NCBI GenBank assembly: GCA_026001225.1
Contig: BNZQ01000006.1
Span: 1 to 57,400 of the forward strand
Direction: 5' to 3'
DNA length: 57,400 nucleotides
DNA from: Clostridia bacterium
GTDB lineage: Bacteria > Bacillota > Clostridia > Christensenellales > DUVY01
The notes below the pieces were generated by a model, which saw only the letters and a program-made list of their open reading frames with translations, was not told the DNA's origin and made no database searches. Positions 15,526 to 24,234 of the stretch are shown piece by piece. A program made the translations under genes and the position numbers. Every line of letters begins with the position of its first letter. Within the stretch, counting starts at the first letter, position 1.

Positions 15526-17787
15526 ATGCCCGAAACCGTTCAAAATATACGATATATCAACCGCGAATACGGCTTCACGTTCCGGCCGCCCTTTTTCGAT
15601 AAGTTTCACGAGGAAAGCAGGTCGGGCCCGCAGGTCGGGCCGGACAATTTTCCCGGCAAATTTATCATCGGCGCGGGGTACGACTATTCCGCGATCAACG
15701 GCGCGCTGTTCGCCGGAGAAAACGGCTCGCTTTGGGGCATCAAGGTTTCCTACTACGACGGCAAAAAGTGGCTCGACAACGAGGACTTCATCCGCAACAT
15801 GGGGATCGGCTGCGCCAACACCGCCGACGGCAGTTTCGCGCATTTTTCCTCCGGGCCGCTGTCGGTCAAATGGGCGCGCTATAACGACCGCGCGCTGGCT
15901 CTCGAAATTTCCGCCCGCAAACGCTTGCGTGTCCGCGTCATCTTTTATCCCGCCTATAAATGGTTCGGCGAGCTTTCCATAGAGGGCGCGTACGTCAAGG
16001 GCCGCTCGCCCTACGTCGCCGTCGTGCCCGGCGAGATCGAGCTGACCGATGCCTACGCGGTCTATAAGGGGCGGTATCAGGCGGTGCTGGGCGACGACGA
16101 GGGCCGCGAGTACTTCATGGCGCAGAGCTATAACAAGCCCAACGACAGCGCGAACGGCGCGTTCAACGAGGCGATCATGGAGTTCACGATCAACGAAAAC
16201 CAACCGCGCGTTTACCTGTACGCCGCGATCGGCGGCGAGGAGGTCTTGACCGACGACGTGCCGCGCCTCGACCGCGTGGTGCGCCTGATCGAAACCGCCG
16301 AATTGCGCTACGGCGTCAACAAGACCACGGGGACGGGGACGCTGGGACAGGCCACGGAAAGTATGCTGAACTCGATCATGTGGAGCCGGATCTATTATCC
16401 GTACCTGATCGACACGCTGTACAGCCCCGCCCGCAGCGCGCTGGACGACCATTTCAATATCACGGGCTTCGAGGAAAACTGCGCCGCGCTGCTCGGGTGT
16501 TTCGCGGGCAAGGGCACGGAGAGCGCGATGCAGCTGCGCTATACGGTCGAGGATAAATTGATAGCGATGCTGGCCGCGCTGCATATCTTTCTGCACACGC
16601 CGGGCAAGGCGATGTTTATCAGGTTGCTGCCGCGCATGAAGAAATTGTATCCGGTCGGCGACGCCGAGCTTGTCGTTGCCAAGGACCATACCCAAAACGA
16701 GGTCGCTTACAAGTGGACGGATTCTCCCTTAAAGGAATCCGGCAACGGTCAGCCGATGTTCTCGCTCGATTTGTCCTGCCTGAAATTGCTGGCGTTCGAT
16801 ATCCTCGAACGGTTTTTACATTTTTTTGAGAAGGAGGACGAGGCGAAGGAATACGCGCGCGCGAAAGAGGAATTGCGGGGAAAGATCAACGAAACGTTTT
16901 GGAACGACGACAAGGGAATGTATAAAAACAGGGACGTGACGGGCTCGTGGGGCAGGAGTTACGGAGCGACAAGCTTTTACCCGCTCGTGGCGGGCGCGGT
17001 GGACACGCCCGCCAAGCTGTCCAAAATGATGAACATGCTGACCGACCCCAAAATTTTTTGGGGCGAAAATATAATCCCCACGCTGTCCAAGGACGACCGC
17101 CGATACGGCAAAAAAGGCCCGCCCGCTCCGAGCGGCGAACGCGAACCCAAATTCCTGCAATACCGCGGCAGCATCGTGCCCTACGTTAACTATATCGTCT
17201 ACCACGGTTTGGTGCGGTACGGCTTGGATCAGCTGGCGGGAGAGTTGGCGCACAGCGGGGCGCGGCTTTGGCAGGCGCGGGGCAACAGCCCCAACGTCGA
17301 GAATTACAGCCTGTATTTGCCGAACGGCCGTCGGGTGCGCAAAAAACGCTATCTGTCGAATACCGGCAACATGCTGGCTCTGGTCGGCATTCAGGAATTG
17401 TTAGACGTGGAATATTTCCGCGAAGATTTGAATCTCGCGCTGCGGTTCGGCACGTTTTGCAAGGGCAATCACAGCGTGACGAATTTGCGGATATTGGACA
17501 AGTATTACGGTATCGAGGTCAACGAGGGCACGACGACCTTATTGGTCAACAATCAGACCCTGTTCGAGGCGGCCGGCGGCCGGTGCGTCGTGCGGCAGTT
17601 TGTGGAAAACGACAGGGGCTGCGAGTTTTTAATCGACGCGCAATACCCCTTAAAGGTCAATTTATTCCTCTATAAGGCCGACCGCAACCGCGCGACCGGC
17701 GACTATGCCGTGCACTTTTCGGTGCCGCAAGGGAAATGCCGGGTGTCGGTGCGGGGGAAGGATGTATCGGTGTTACGCATCTTTTGA
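15526..17787 (+). CDS. Glycoside hydrolase, GH63/MGH1-like (alpha/alpha)6 barrel
   Basis: A cytoplasmic protein of 753 residues with no signal peptide. The N-terminal ~290 residues are beta-rich. The rest is a helical barrel with motifs reminiscent of the GH63/trehalase/mannosylglycerate-hydrolase clan: PARSALDDHFNITGFEENCA, GSWGRSYGATSFYPLVAGAV, and IIPTLSKDDRRYG ... YRGSIVPYVNYIVYHGLVRYG. These fit a sugar-binding barrel, with acidic residues in DDHF and WNDD as possible catalytic groups. The exact family and substrate cannot be fixed by eye; GH94/GH65-type phosphorylases are alternatives. It has its own promoter with almost no leader. Confidence 0.6.
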   Translation: MPETVQNIRYINREYGFTFRPPFFDKFHEESRSGPQVGPDNFPGKFIIGAGYDYSAINGALFAGENGSLWGIKVSYYDGKKWLDNEDFIRNMGIGCANTADGSFAHFSSGPLSVKWARYNDRALALEISARKRLRVRVIFYPAYKWFGELSIEGAYVKGRSPYVAVVPGEIELTDAYAVYKGRYQAVLGDDEGREYFMAQSYNKPNDSANGAFNEAIMEFTINENQPRVYLYAAIGGEEVLTDDVPRLDRVVRLIETAELRYGVNKTTGTGTLGQATESMLNSIMWSRIYYPYLIDTLYSPARSALDDHFNITGFEENCAALLGCFAGKGTESAMQLRYTVEDKLIAMLAALHIFLHTPGKAMFIRLLPRMKKLYPVGDAELVVAKDHTQNEVAYKWTDSPLKESGNGQPMFSLDLSCLKLLAFDILERFLHFFEKEDEAKEYARAKEELRGKINETFWNDDKGMYKNRDVTGSWGRSYGATSFYPLVAGAVDTPAKLSKMMNMLTDPKIFWGENIIPTLSKDDRRYGKKGPPAPSGEREPKFLQYRGSIVPYVNYIVYHGLVRYGLDQLAGELAHSGARLWQARGNSPNVENYSLYLPNGRRVRKKRYLSNTGNMLALVGIQELLDVEYFREDLNLALRFGTFCKGNHSVTNLRILDKYYGIEVNEGTTTLLVNNQTLFEAAGGRCVVRQFVENDRGCEFLIDAQYPLKVNLFLYKADRNRATGDYAVHFSVPQGKCRVSVRGKDVSVLRIF

Positions 17788-17850
17788 TTTAACGGCATAG
17801 ACGCGCCGGATCGGGGCTACGTTTGTTTCGCCGTCTCGGTCATGCGGTAT
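17788..17850 (-). repeat. GA-core hairpin element, copy G (half)
   Basis: Begins at the base after the upstream stop with TTTAACGGCATAGACGCGCC, close to the arm of copy E. It continues to TTTCGCCGTCTCGGTCATG, then the similarity ends. Only one strand of the hairpin is present, so it is a truncated copy. Confidence 0.55.
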
Positions 17851-17923
17851 TGCGTATCTTTTAGCAAAAGTGAAGGGTAAAAAGTCACAAAACAAAAAAA
17901 AGGCAAAGCAAGCAAAAAAGCAA

Positions 17924-17954
17924 GCCGCCGTATCACGCCCGATTATACGGCGGC
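17924..17954. promoter_or_regulatory. Strong hairpin directly before the aspS ribosome site
   Basis: GCCGCCGTAT (17924-17933) pairs perfectly with ATACGGCGGC (17945-17954) around an 11-nt loop. AAAGGAGC of aspS begins at 17958. It may regulate initiation, or be a deletion derivative of the GA-core elements, whose arms also carry GCCGCC and CGCCCGAT. I see no T-box features. Confidence 0.45.
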
Positions 17955-17969
17955 CTTAAAGGAGCATAT

Positions 17970-19292
17970 ATGAAATATACCAAAATCACCGATCTCAAAA
18001 AGCACGACGGCAAAAGCGTCACGGTGCGCGGCTTTGTCAAGCAGGTGCGTGACCTCAAAAGCATTCAGTTTTTGATCGTGCGCGACATCACCGAGTCCGT
18101 GCAGGTCACGGTGTTCAAAACGCCCGAAAATGCGGAACTGAACGCCAAAATCGCCGCGCTGACGCAGGAATCCTCCGTGATCGTTACCGGCAAGGTTCAC
18201 GTAGACGCCTTCGTTAAACTGAACGGCGTGGAGCTGCTCGCGGCGGACGCCGTTTGCGTCAACCTTGCGGACAACAATTTGCCGTTGGATTTGACCGACT
18301 TCAACGAGTCCAACCGCGATTTGCGTCTTGATTGGCGGTTCCTCGATTTGCGCTCCAAGGAGCACCAGCTGATCTTTAAGGTGCAGACGACCGCCGAAGC
18401 CGCTATGCGCGACTTTTGGCGCAAGAACGATTTCATCGAAATTCATTCCCCGAAGCTGATGGGAAACCCCAGCGAATCGGGAGCGGAGCTGTTCAGCCTG
18501 GATTACTTCGGCCGCACCGCATACCTGTCGCAGTCGCCGCAATTTTACAAACAGATGGCGATCGCGGCGGGCTTCGAGCGCGTGTTCGAGGTCGGGCCGG
18601 TGTTCCGCGCCGACCCGTCCAGCACGAACCGCCACGCGACCGAATTTACCGGCCTCGACGCGGAAATAGCGTGGATCAACTCCCACGAGGACGTCATGAA
18701 AAATGAGGAGGAATGGATTGCCTATTTTCTCGCGGCGGTCAAGAAAAAGCACGGCGAGGAAATCAAGGCCGTTTTTAACCGCGAGGTCGTCGTGCCCGCC
18801 TTGCCGTTCCCGCGCCTGACGATGGAACAGGCCAAAGAGGTGATCCGGGAAAAAGGGTACGAGGTGCCCGCCTCGACCAAAGGCGACCTCGACCCGCCGG
18901 CGGAACGGCTGCTCGGCGCGTGGGCGATGGAAAAATACGGGCACGAATTCGTCTTTGTCAAGGACTATCCCGCGGCCGTGCGTCCGTTCTATCATATGAG
19001 GCATGAAAAGAATCCGGGCTTGACCAAGAGCTTTGATTTATTGTGGAACGGAATCGAGATCACGACGGGCGCGCAGCGCGAACACCGCTACGATATCGTC
19101 ACCGCCCAAGCCCGTGAAAAGGGCTTACATTTGGAACCGATCCAAAGCTATCTGAATTGCTTCCGTTTCGGCTGTCCGCCGCACGGCGGCTTCGGCGTGG
19201 GCCTCGCGCGCATTTTGATGAATCTGCTGGGGTACGCGAATTTGCGCGAGGTGGCGTTTATTCACCGCGGGCAAGACAGGCTGTTTCCGTAA
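17970..19292 (+). CDS. aspS: Aspartate--tRNA(Asp/Asn) ligase, archaeal-type
   Basis: Class II synthetase of 440 residues, the short archaeal-type AspRS without the bacterial GAD insertion domain. An N-terminal OB-fold anticodon-binding domain covers about 1-105. Catalytic motifs follow: motif 2 in FRADPSSTNRHATEFTGLDAE, the flipping/ATP region, and motif 3 in GGFGVGLARILMNLLG near the C-terminus. This type in Clostridia is often non-discriminating and charges tRNA-Asn as well, for GatCAB. An AsnRS gene lies just downstream, so its specificity here is open. AAAGGAGC precedes the ATG. Confidence 0.93.
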   Translation: MKYTKITDLKKHDGKSVTVRGFVKQVRDLKSIQFLIVRDITESVQVTVFKTPENAELNAKIAALTQESSVIVTGKVHVDAFVKLNGVELLAADAVCVNLADNNLPLDLTDFNESNRDLRLDWRFLDLRSKEHQLIFKVQTTAEAAMRDFWRKNDFIEIHSPKLMGNPSESGAELFSLDYFGRTAYLSQSPQFYKQMAIAAGFERVFEVGPVFRADPSSTNRHATEFTGLDAEIAWINSHEDVMKNEEEWIAYFLAAVKKKHGEEIKAVFNREVVVPALPFPRLTMEQAKEVIREKGYEVPASTKGDLDPPAERLLGAWAMEKYGHEFVFVKDYPAAVRPFYHMRHEKNPGLTKSFDLLWNGIEITTGAQREHRYDIVTAQAREKGLHLEPIQSYLNCFRFGCPPHGGFGVGLARILMNLLGYANLREVAFIHRGQDRLFP

Positions 19293-19305
19293 TGGAACGG
19301 CATAC

Positions 19306-19379
19306 TACGGGCTTTTTTCTTTGAGCATGCCGGTCAAGGAAAGCCTATCATGAGAAAACCGCCCGGCTGAAAAAGAAAT
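19306..19379 (+). repeat. Gene-end element, after aspS
   Basis: TACGGGC-TTTTTTCTTTGAG ... GAGAAAA-CCGCCCG, then GCTGAAAAAGAAAT, 13 bases after the aspS stop. Confidence 0.75.
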
Positions 19380-19458
19380 AAGCGGATAGAGCCAAAGGGA
19401 AAAGCCGTTACCGGGTCGATGCCTTGTAACTTGCCGCGGGATCATTCATAAAAACAAG

Positions 19459-19527
19459 TAAAAGTTTTTGGGAAAAGCGCGGAAAACCTTTTTTGGAAAA
19501 TATGGTTTTCCGCAAAAAAAAGGAAAA
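19459..19527 (+). promoter_or_regulatory. Leader hairpin motif before asnS
   Basis: AAAGTTTTTGGGAAAAG, then the stem GCGGAAAACC (19479-19488) / GGTTTTCCGC (19504-19513), then an A-rich stretch with AAGGAAAA that serves as ribosome site. The same arrangement with different stem bases precedes hydA, ridA and the NifU-like gene. Confidence 0.7.
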
Positions 19528-19530
19528 AAC

Positions 19531-20937
19531 ATGAAACGCACACTGTTATCCGACGTTTGGAAAAGACACAAAGCCTTGAACGGCAAAACCGTTCAAATTT
19601 GCGGTTGGGCAAAAACCGTCCGCGACGTGAAAAATTTCGGCTTTATCGAGTTGAACGACGGCACGGATCACCGTTCCGTACAAGTCGTGTTCGAACGCGG
19701 CAAAGCGTACGACTACGACGAAACCGCCCGCCAAAACGTCGGCGCGGCCATACTCTGCGAAGGCGTGTTGGTTTGCACGCCCGAAAATCAGCAGCCGTTT
19801 GAAATCAAAGCGGAAAAAATCACGGTCGCCGGCGCGTCGCCGGAGGACTATCCGTTGCAGAAAAAACGGCACAGCATGGAGTTTTTGCGCGAAAAAGCTT
19901 ACTTGCGCCCGCGCACGAATACCTTTAACGCCGTGTTCCGCGTCCGCTCGCTGGCGGCGTTCGCGATCCACGAATTTTTTCGGAAGCGCGGCTTTATCTA
20001 CGTCCACACGCCGATCGTCACGGCGAGCGACTGCGAGGGCGCGGGGGCAATGTTTCAGGTGACGACGCTGGATTTGGATAAGCCGCCCAAAACCGAGACG
20101 GGGGCGGTCGATTACGCGCAGGACTTCTTCACCAAAAAAGCGAGTCTGACGGTGTCGGGACAGCTCAACGTCGAGCCGTTCGCGCTGGCGTTTTCCAACG
20201 TGTACACATTCGGGCCGACGTTCCGCGCCGAGAAATCCAATACGACGCGCCACGCCGCCGAATTTTGGATGATCGAACCCGAAATCGCGTTTTGCGATTT
20301 AAAGGGCGACATGGATGTCGCAGAGGCGATGGTCAAATATATCATCGCGTATGTAATCAAGCACGCGGCGCCGGAGCTGGAATTTTTGAATAAATTTGTG
20401 GACGCGGGCCTAATGGAGCGGCTGAAAAACGTGCGCGACAACAAGTTCGCGCGCCTGACCTATACGAAAGCGGTCGCGATTTTGGAAAAAGCCGCCGCCG
20501 AAAAAAAAGACCGCTTCGAGTTCCCCGTATATTGGGGCTGCGATTTGCAGTCCGAGCACGAACGTTATATCACCGAGGAGGTCTATAAAAAGCCGGTGTT
20601 CCTGACCGACTACCCGAAGGAAATCAAGGCGTTCTATATGCGCTTAAACGACGACGGCAAGACCGTGGCGGCGTCCGATTTGCTGGTGCCCGACATCGGC
20701 GAGCTGATCGGCGGCAGCCAACGCGAGGAACGCGCGGACGTTTTGGAAAGGCGCATGGTCGAAATGAACCTGAATCCCGAGGACTATTGGTGGTACACGG
20801 ATTTGCGGCGGTTCGGCGGTTGCAAGCACGCGGGGTACGGCTTGGGATTTGAGCGCATGGTCATGTATTTAACGGGCATTTCCAATATCCGCGACGTGGT
20901 GCCGTATCCGCGCACGGTGGGCAGTATCGAGTATTAA
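19531..20937 (+). CDS. asnS: Asparagine--tRNA ligase
   Basis: Class II synthetase of 468 residues. The N-terminal OB fold ([21 protein letters not shown]) binds the anticodon. The catalytic domain has the motif 2 region [22 protein letters not shown] and motif 3 in [16 protein letters not shown], followed by the usual C-terminus [13 protein letters not shown]. An internal insertion near residue 175-210 ([16 protein letters not shown]) is common in clostridial AsnRS. An open frame extends 21 codons upstream through the leader hairpin; ATG 19531 with AAGGAAAA is the proper start. Together with aspS it forms an Asp/Asn charging pair. Confidence 0.95.
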   Translation: MKRTLLSDVWKRHKALNGKTVQICGWAKTVRDVKNFGFIELNDGTDHRSVQVVFERGKAYDYDETARQNVGAAILCEGVLVCTPENQQPFEIKAEKITVAGASPEDYPLQKKRHSMEFLREKAYLRPRTNTFNAVFRVRSLAAFAIHEFFRKRGFIYVHTPIVTASDCEGAGAMFQVTTLDLDKPPKTETGAVDYAQDFFTKKASLTVSGQLNVEPFALAFSNVYTFGPTFRAEKSNTTRHAAEFWMIEPEIAFCDLKGDMDVAEAMVKYIIAYVIKHAAPELEFLNKFVDAGLMERLKNVRDNKFARLTYTKAVAILEKAAAEKKDRFEFPVYWGCDLQSEHERYITEEVYKKPVFLTDYPKEIKAFYMRLNDDGKTVAASDLLVPDIGELIGGSQREERADVLERRMVEMNLNPEDYWWYTDLRRFGGCKHAGYGLGFERMVMYLTGISNIRDVVPYPRTVGSIEY

Positions 20938-21319
20938 GAGAGACCTGCTTTCTTTTATGCTAAAAGAAGGGGGTAGAAAGAGAGGTAGGCCTGCTTTCTT
21001 TTATACTAAAAGAAAAACGCCGAGAAAAATTTGGAGGAGGTTGCGATTCCTCCCCCAACCCCCTCTAAACGCGTAAGGACGAGAGAACAAAACGATAAAG
21101 GCTGTCATTGGAAAAGGGTATCACTGTAAGAAGTAACGCCGTTAAAATTGTCATTCTGAACGCAGTGAAGAATCACAACCTTTGAAAAATTCCCCTCCGA
21201 CGGAGGGGTGTCCGCGAAAGCGGACGGGGTGGCCGGCATCGGCCGCCCGCGCCTTTGGTTGTGTCATTCTGAACGCAGTGAAGAATCGCATCCGATTCCA
21301 TACTGTGTAGTAATATACA
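20938..21319. repeat. Repeat-filled region between asnS and the U32 gene
   Basis: No gene. It has two direct copies of CCTGCTTTCTTTTAT(G/A)CTA (from about 20944 and 20988), each with a hairpin TTCTTTTA/TAAAAGAA; a GTCATTCTGAACGCAGTGAA block twice (21150-21176 and 21263-21287); and the GC-rich CCCCTCCG...GAGGGG palindrome (21184-21240) between them. Confidence 0.8.
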
Positions 21320-22744
21320 ATGAACGTCAGCGATAAAAGACCCGAATTGCTGGCTCCCGCCGGGGGGCCGGAAGCGTTCCGCGCCGCCTTGCATTGGGGC
21401 GCGGACGCGGTATATTTGGGCTTGAAAAATCCTTTCAACGCGCGGACGAAAGCCGATAATTTCGCGATCGAGGACTTGCCGGAGATCATTGCCCGCGCGC
21501 ATAGCCGGAACGTCAAAATTTATATCGCGTTCAACACGCTGATCCGCCAAAGCGAATTCGAACGGGCGGCGGCGGAAGCCTTGGCAGCGTATCGGACGGG
21601 CGCGGACGCGCTGATCGTACAGGATTTCGGTTTGGCGGCGGAATTGCTTAAACGTGATCCGCATATCGTCTTGCACGCCAGCACGCAAGCGGGAATCCAC
21701 AACGTTGAAGGCGCATTGTACGCGAAAGATTGCGGCTTTCGGCGCGTAATCCTTTCCCGCGAAACGCCGCTTTCGGAAATCCGCCGTATCAAGGAAAAGA
21801 CCGGTATGGAAACCGAGGTATTCGTTCACGGCGCGTTATGCGTGTCCTTTTCGGGCGCGTGCTATTTTTCCTCCGTTGTGTCGGGCAACAGCGGCAATCG
21901 GGGGAAGTGCTTGCAGTTTTGCCGAAAGCAATACAGTGGACAGTGGTCAGTGGCCGGTGGTCAGTTAAACGATAATGCACAATGCGCAATGCACAATGCA
22001 CAATTAAAGGACGGAAATAGCGGACGGTTGACAGCAGACGGCAGACAGTTAAAGGCTCAGTCCGCAGAAAAATTCCCCTCCGCCGGAGGGGTGGCCGCGA
22101 AGCGGACGGGGTGGCCGGCCAATGAGAATAAAACCGACAGCCGTCAACCGAATCATAGACCGGCGGCCAACGGCTATTTATTATCGCCCGCAGACTTATG
22201 TTTGTTAAACGAATTATCCGCTCTGCGCGACGCGGGCGTCGATTGTTTCAAAATCGAGGGGCGTATGCGCCGTCCCGAATACGTGGCCGAAACCGTCCGC
22301 ACCTATCGCCGCGCGCTGGACGGCGTTCGCGATCCGGACGCTTTGAACCGCTTGAAAACGGTCTACAACCGCGGCGATTTTACGACGGGATACTTGTACG
22401 GCGTGCAGCCGGACTTTCTCTCAAAGGACATTCAAGGGCATAAAGGATTATACGTCGGCGAGGTCTTGCGTGTGAACGGCCGGTTTCTCGACGTAAAACC
22501 CGCGGCCCGCTGTGAATCGGGCGTCGGGGCGGCCGACGGCCGTCCGAACAAATCCGGCCGAAAGGGCGTCGCCGCCGTTTTTGAGGACGGAAACGCGTTT
22601 AAGCTCTTACGCGGCGGCCAAGAGGTCGGCAGCGCGCTGTATGAAAAAGGCCGCCTCGTCTATTCCGGCAAGCCCCGCCCCGGCGATAAACTGCACATAA
22701 CCACCTCGGCGCGGCAGAACAAGGAACTATTCACTATTCAATAA
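21320..22744 (+). CDS. U32 family peptidase-like protein with a large repeat insertion
   Basis: Related to the RlhA/TrhP (YhbU/YegQ) group, which in other bacteria is needed for hydroxylation of rRNA or tRNA bases. The TIM-barrel domain begins ELLAPAGGPEAFRAALHWGAD. The family signature ETEVFVHGALCVSFSGACYFSS is followed by a Cys-rich GNRGKCLQFCR and, after the insert, by YLLSPADLCLLNEL and CFKIEGRMRRPEYVAE. In relatives CR..Y and YLLSP are a few residues apart; here about 80 residues (204-283) of repeat-encoded sequence intervene in frame. 474 residues in total. No Shine-Dalgarno is visible. The next gene, eight bases on, looks like a related domain. Confidence 0.85.
   Translation: MNVSDKRPELLAPAGGPEAFRAALHWGADAVYLGLKNPFNARTKADNFAIEDLPEIIARAHSRNVKIYIAFNTLIRQSEFERAAAEALAAYRTGADALIVQDFGLAAELLKRDPHIVLHASTQAGIHNVEGALYAKDCGFRRVILSRETPLSEIRRIKEKTGMETEVFVHGALCVSFSGACYFSSVVSGNSGNRGKCLQFCRKQYSGQWSVAGGQLNDNAQCAMHNAQLKDGNSGRLTADGRQLKAQSAEKFPSAGGVAAKRTGWPANENKTDSRQPNHRPAANGYLLSPADLCLLNELSALRDAGVDCFKIEGRMRRPEYVAETVRTYRRALDGVRDPDALNRLKTVYNRGDFTTGYLYGVQPDFLSKDIQGHKGLYVGEVLRVNGRFLDVKPAARCESGVGAADGRPNKSGRKGVAAVFEDGNAFKLLRGGQEVGSALYEKGRLVYSGKPRPGDKLHITTSARQNKELFTIQ
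21932..22170 (+). repeat. Repeat insertion inside the U32 gene
   Basis: In order: AGTGGTC-type 7-mers (21938-21967), ACAATGC/GCAATGC 7-mers (21976-22004), GACAGCAGACGGCAGACAG (22028-22047), the GC-rich palindrome CCCCTCCGCCGGAGGGG (22075-22091) with its following GGCCGCGAAGCGG, and GACAGCCGTCAACCG (22136-22150). Confidence 0.85.
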
Positions 22745-22751
22745 AAAATAT

Positions 22752-23567
22752 ATGTCCGATAAACCGAAAAAAAGTTACTGTATACAAACCGACGACGCGG
22801 ATCTTGTTCCGCAAATCGAGTCTTACGCGGATAGGATCGTATGGTCGCCGCGGGACTATGCCGCGCCCGCCGCCGTCCGTTCGTCAAAACCGCTCTACTT
22901 GCATATGCCCGTCTATGCGGGGCGCGCCGATATCGCCGTCTTAACCGGCAATTTTAAGCGCGGCGGTTACGCCGGCGTCGTAGCCAACAACCCTTACGCG
23001 CTCCGGCTTGCCGAGGAATGGAAAACCGAAATTTTCGCGGGATCGGGCTTGAATATCCTCAACCAAACGGCGGCCGCGCAGCATCAAAACATTCTGCTGT
23101 CGCCGGAGATCGGTGAGCCGGATTATCGGTTATTCGCGGATTGGCAAACGCGAAACTATTTTTTGTACGTGTACGGGCGGTTGCCGCTGATGACGCTGTG
23201 TCACTGTCCATACGTACAGGTATTCGGCAGCGGGAGAGGTCGGGTCATGGCAGATGGAAGATGGAAGATGGAAGATGGTCGGTCGGGGTGTCATTGCGAA
23301 TGCAAAGAAAAAGAATCCCTCGAATACAAGGACGAAAAGGGGAATCGGCTGGCAATCTATAAATACAAAACGGCCGCTTGCTATTTTCACTTGCTGAACG
23401 CCGTGCCGCACAACTTGGTCAAATATAAAAACAAAATCAAGCCGCATTATTTCTTCGACTTCCGCGCTTGCCCGCCCGATACGGCGTTGAAAATCCTTGC
23501 CGCGTTTTCCGATCCCGCGCCGCGCGAGCCCGAAGGGCCGTTTACGGCGGGACTGTATTTTAAGTAA
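22752..23567 (+). CDS. U32-like domain protein with an in-frame heptamer insertion
   Basis: 271 residues. It resembles the second half of long clostridial U32 proteins: a barrel-like part (YAGVVANNPYALRLAEEW, FAGSGLNILNQTAAAQ, ILLSPEIGEPDYR) and then the motif VYGRLPLMTLCHCPY and later Cys residues near CHCECKEK. Residues ~159-179 (VMADGRWKMEDGRSG region) come from GGAAGAT 7-mers. It begins eight bases after the U32 gene and is probably translated with it, so the two may be a split version of one ancestral protein. Function is inferred only from this partner. Confidence 0.65.
   Translation: MSDKPKKSYCIQTDDADLVPQIESYADRIVWSPRDYAAPAAVRSSKPLYLHMPVYAGRADIAVLTGNFKRGGYAGVVANNPYALRLAEEWKTEIFAGSGLNILNQTAAAQHQNILLSPEIGEPDYRLFADWQTRNYFLYVYGRLPLMTLCHCPYVQVFGSGRGRVMADGRWKMEDGRSGCHCECKEKESLEYKDEKGNRLAIYKYKTAACYFHLLNAVPHNLVKYKNKIKPHYFFDFRACPPDTALKILAAFSDPAPREPEGPFTAGLYFK
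23246..23280 (+). repeat. Heptamer array (GGAAGAT)n inside the U32-like gene
   Basis: Three to four copies of GGAAGAT, read in frame as GRWKMEDGR. It is followed by GTCATTGCGAATGC, resembling the GTCATTCTGAACG block. Confidence 0.8.
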
Positions 23568-23598
23568 AAGGTAAAAAGTAAAAGATAAAGGGTACAAT

Positions 23599-24066
23599 AT
23601 GGACAAAGACACGGAAGAAAAATTTGTGAAAACGTTCATCGAAAAACGTTTACAGGAAAGGTTTCTTTTTGAGTTGTTTTCAGACGCTCGCAGAGGAAAC
23701 CTTAAAAAAGGCTGTCGTTATCCCGCGGGTATAAGCAGGTTTTCACATTATACCGACATATGCATAAAATCAAAATACATTCATCTGCATGACGGAAAAC
23801 TAAAATTAGAGGATGCGGAAAAGGAAATCAAAAAATTATCGCCTTCGGTTAAGAATTGTTATGTGATCGCTTGCGCGTATGATCCGGAAAGCAAATATCA
23901 TGCCCGTTTTTACGATGGGGAATATCTGCCGCTTCATGAAGGATTAACAATATGTTTTGACGATCCGAGAGAAACACTTTTAATCGCGGACGACAAAACA
24001 GCCTTTATAAAAGCCGAATGGGGCAGAGGCAGTCCCGATAAATACATACTGCATAAATACGATTAA
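23599..24066 (+). CDS. Hypothetical protein
   Basis: 155 residues, no family recognised. It is soluble, mixed alpha/beta, with many aromatic and charged residues (SHYTDICIKSKYIHLHDGKL, HARFYDGEYLPLHEG, LHKYD at the end). AAAGGG precedes the ATG at 23599. It is flanked by heptamer arrays on both sides (23564-23590 and 24079-24113). Base composition is more AT-rich than the U32 genes, which may point to later acquisition. Confidence 0.65.
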   Translation: MDKDTEEKFVKTFIEKRLQERFLFELFSDARRGNLKKGCRYPAGISRFSHYTDICIKSKYIHLHDGKLKLEDAEKEIKKLSPSVKNCYVIACAYDPESKYHARFYDGEYLPLHEGLTICFDDPRETLLIADDKTAFIKAEWGRGSPDKYILHKYD

Positions 24067-24078
24067 AATTTGACCGAT

Positions 24079-24234
24079 ACCTGTTACTTGTTGCTTGCCG
24101 CTTACCTGCTATACTGAAAAATGAAAAATAAGGATGCGCTTCTTCGCTTCGTTCGGAATGACACAATCGGGCGTTTGGGAATCGGAGCGAAGCGGCCCGA
24201 AATTTTCAGTTTTCAGTTTTCACTTTTCACTTCA
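24079..24234. repeat. Repeat-built leader of mutS2
   Basis: TGTTACT/TGTTGCT/TGCCGCT 7-mers (24079-24113), an inverted GTCATTCCGAACGAAG block (24135-24165), and a TTTTCAG/TTTTCAC 7-mer arm (24202-24229) that ends five bases before the start codon. The open frame of mutS2 runs back 38 codons through these repeats. Confidence 0.75.

Noticed and set aside
17880..17969. T-box leader before aspS or asnS
   Set aside because: No T-box bulge sequence, specifier loop or terminator/antiterminator pair; only a simple hairpin.
24121..24234. 38 extra N-terminal residues on MutS2
   Set aside because: They are encoded by three kinds of dispersed repeat and match nothing in MutS2.
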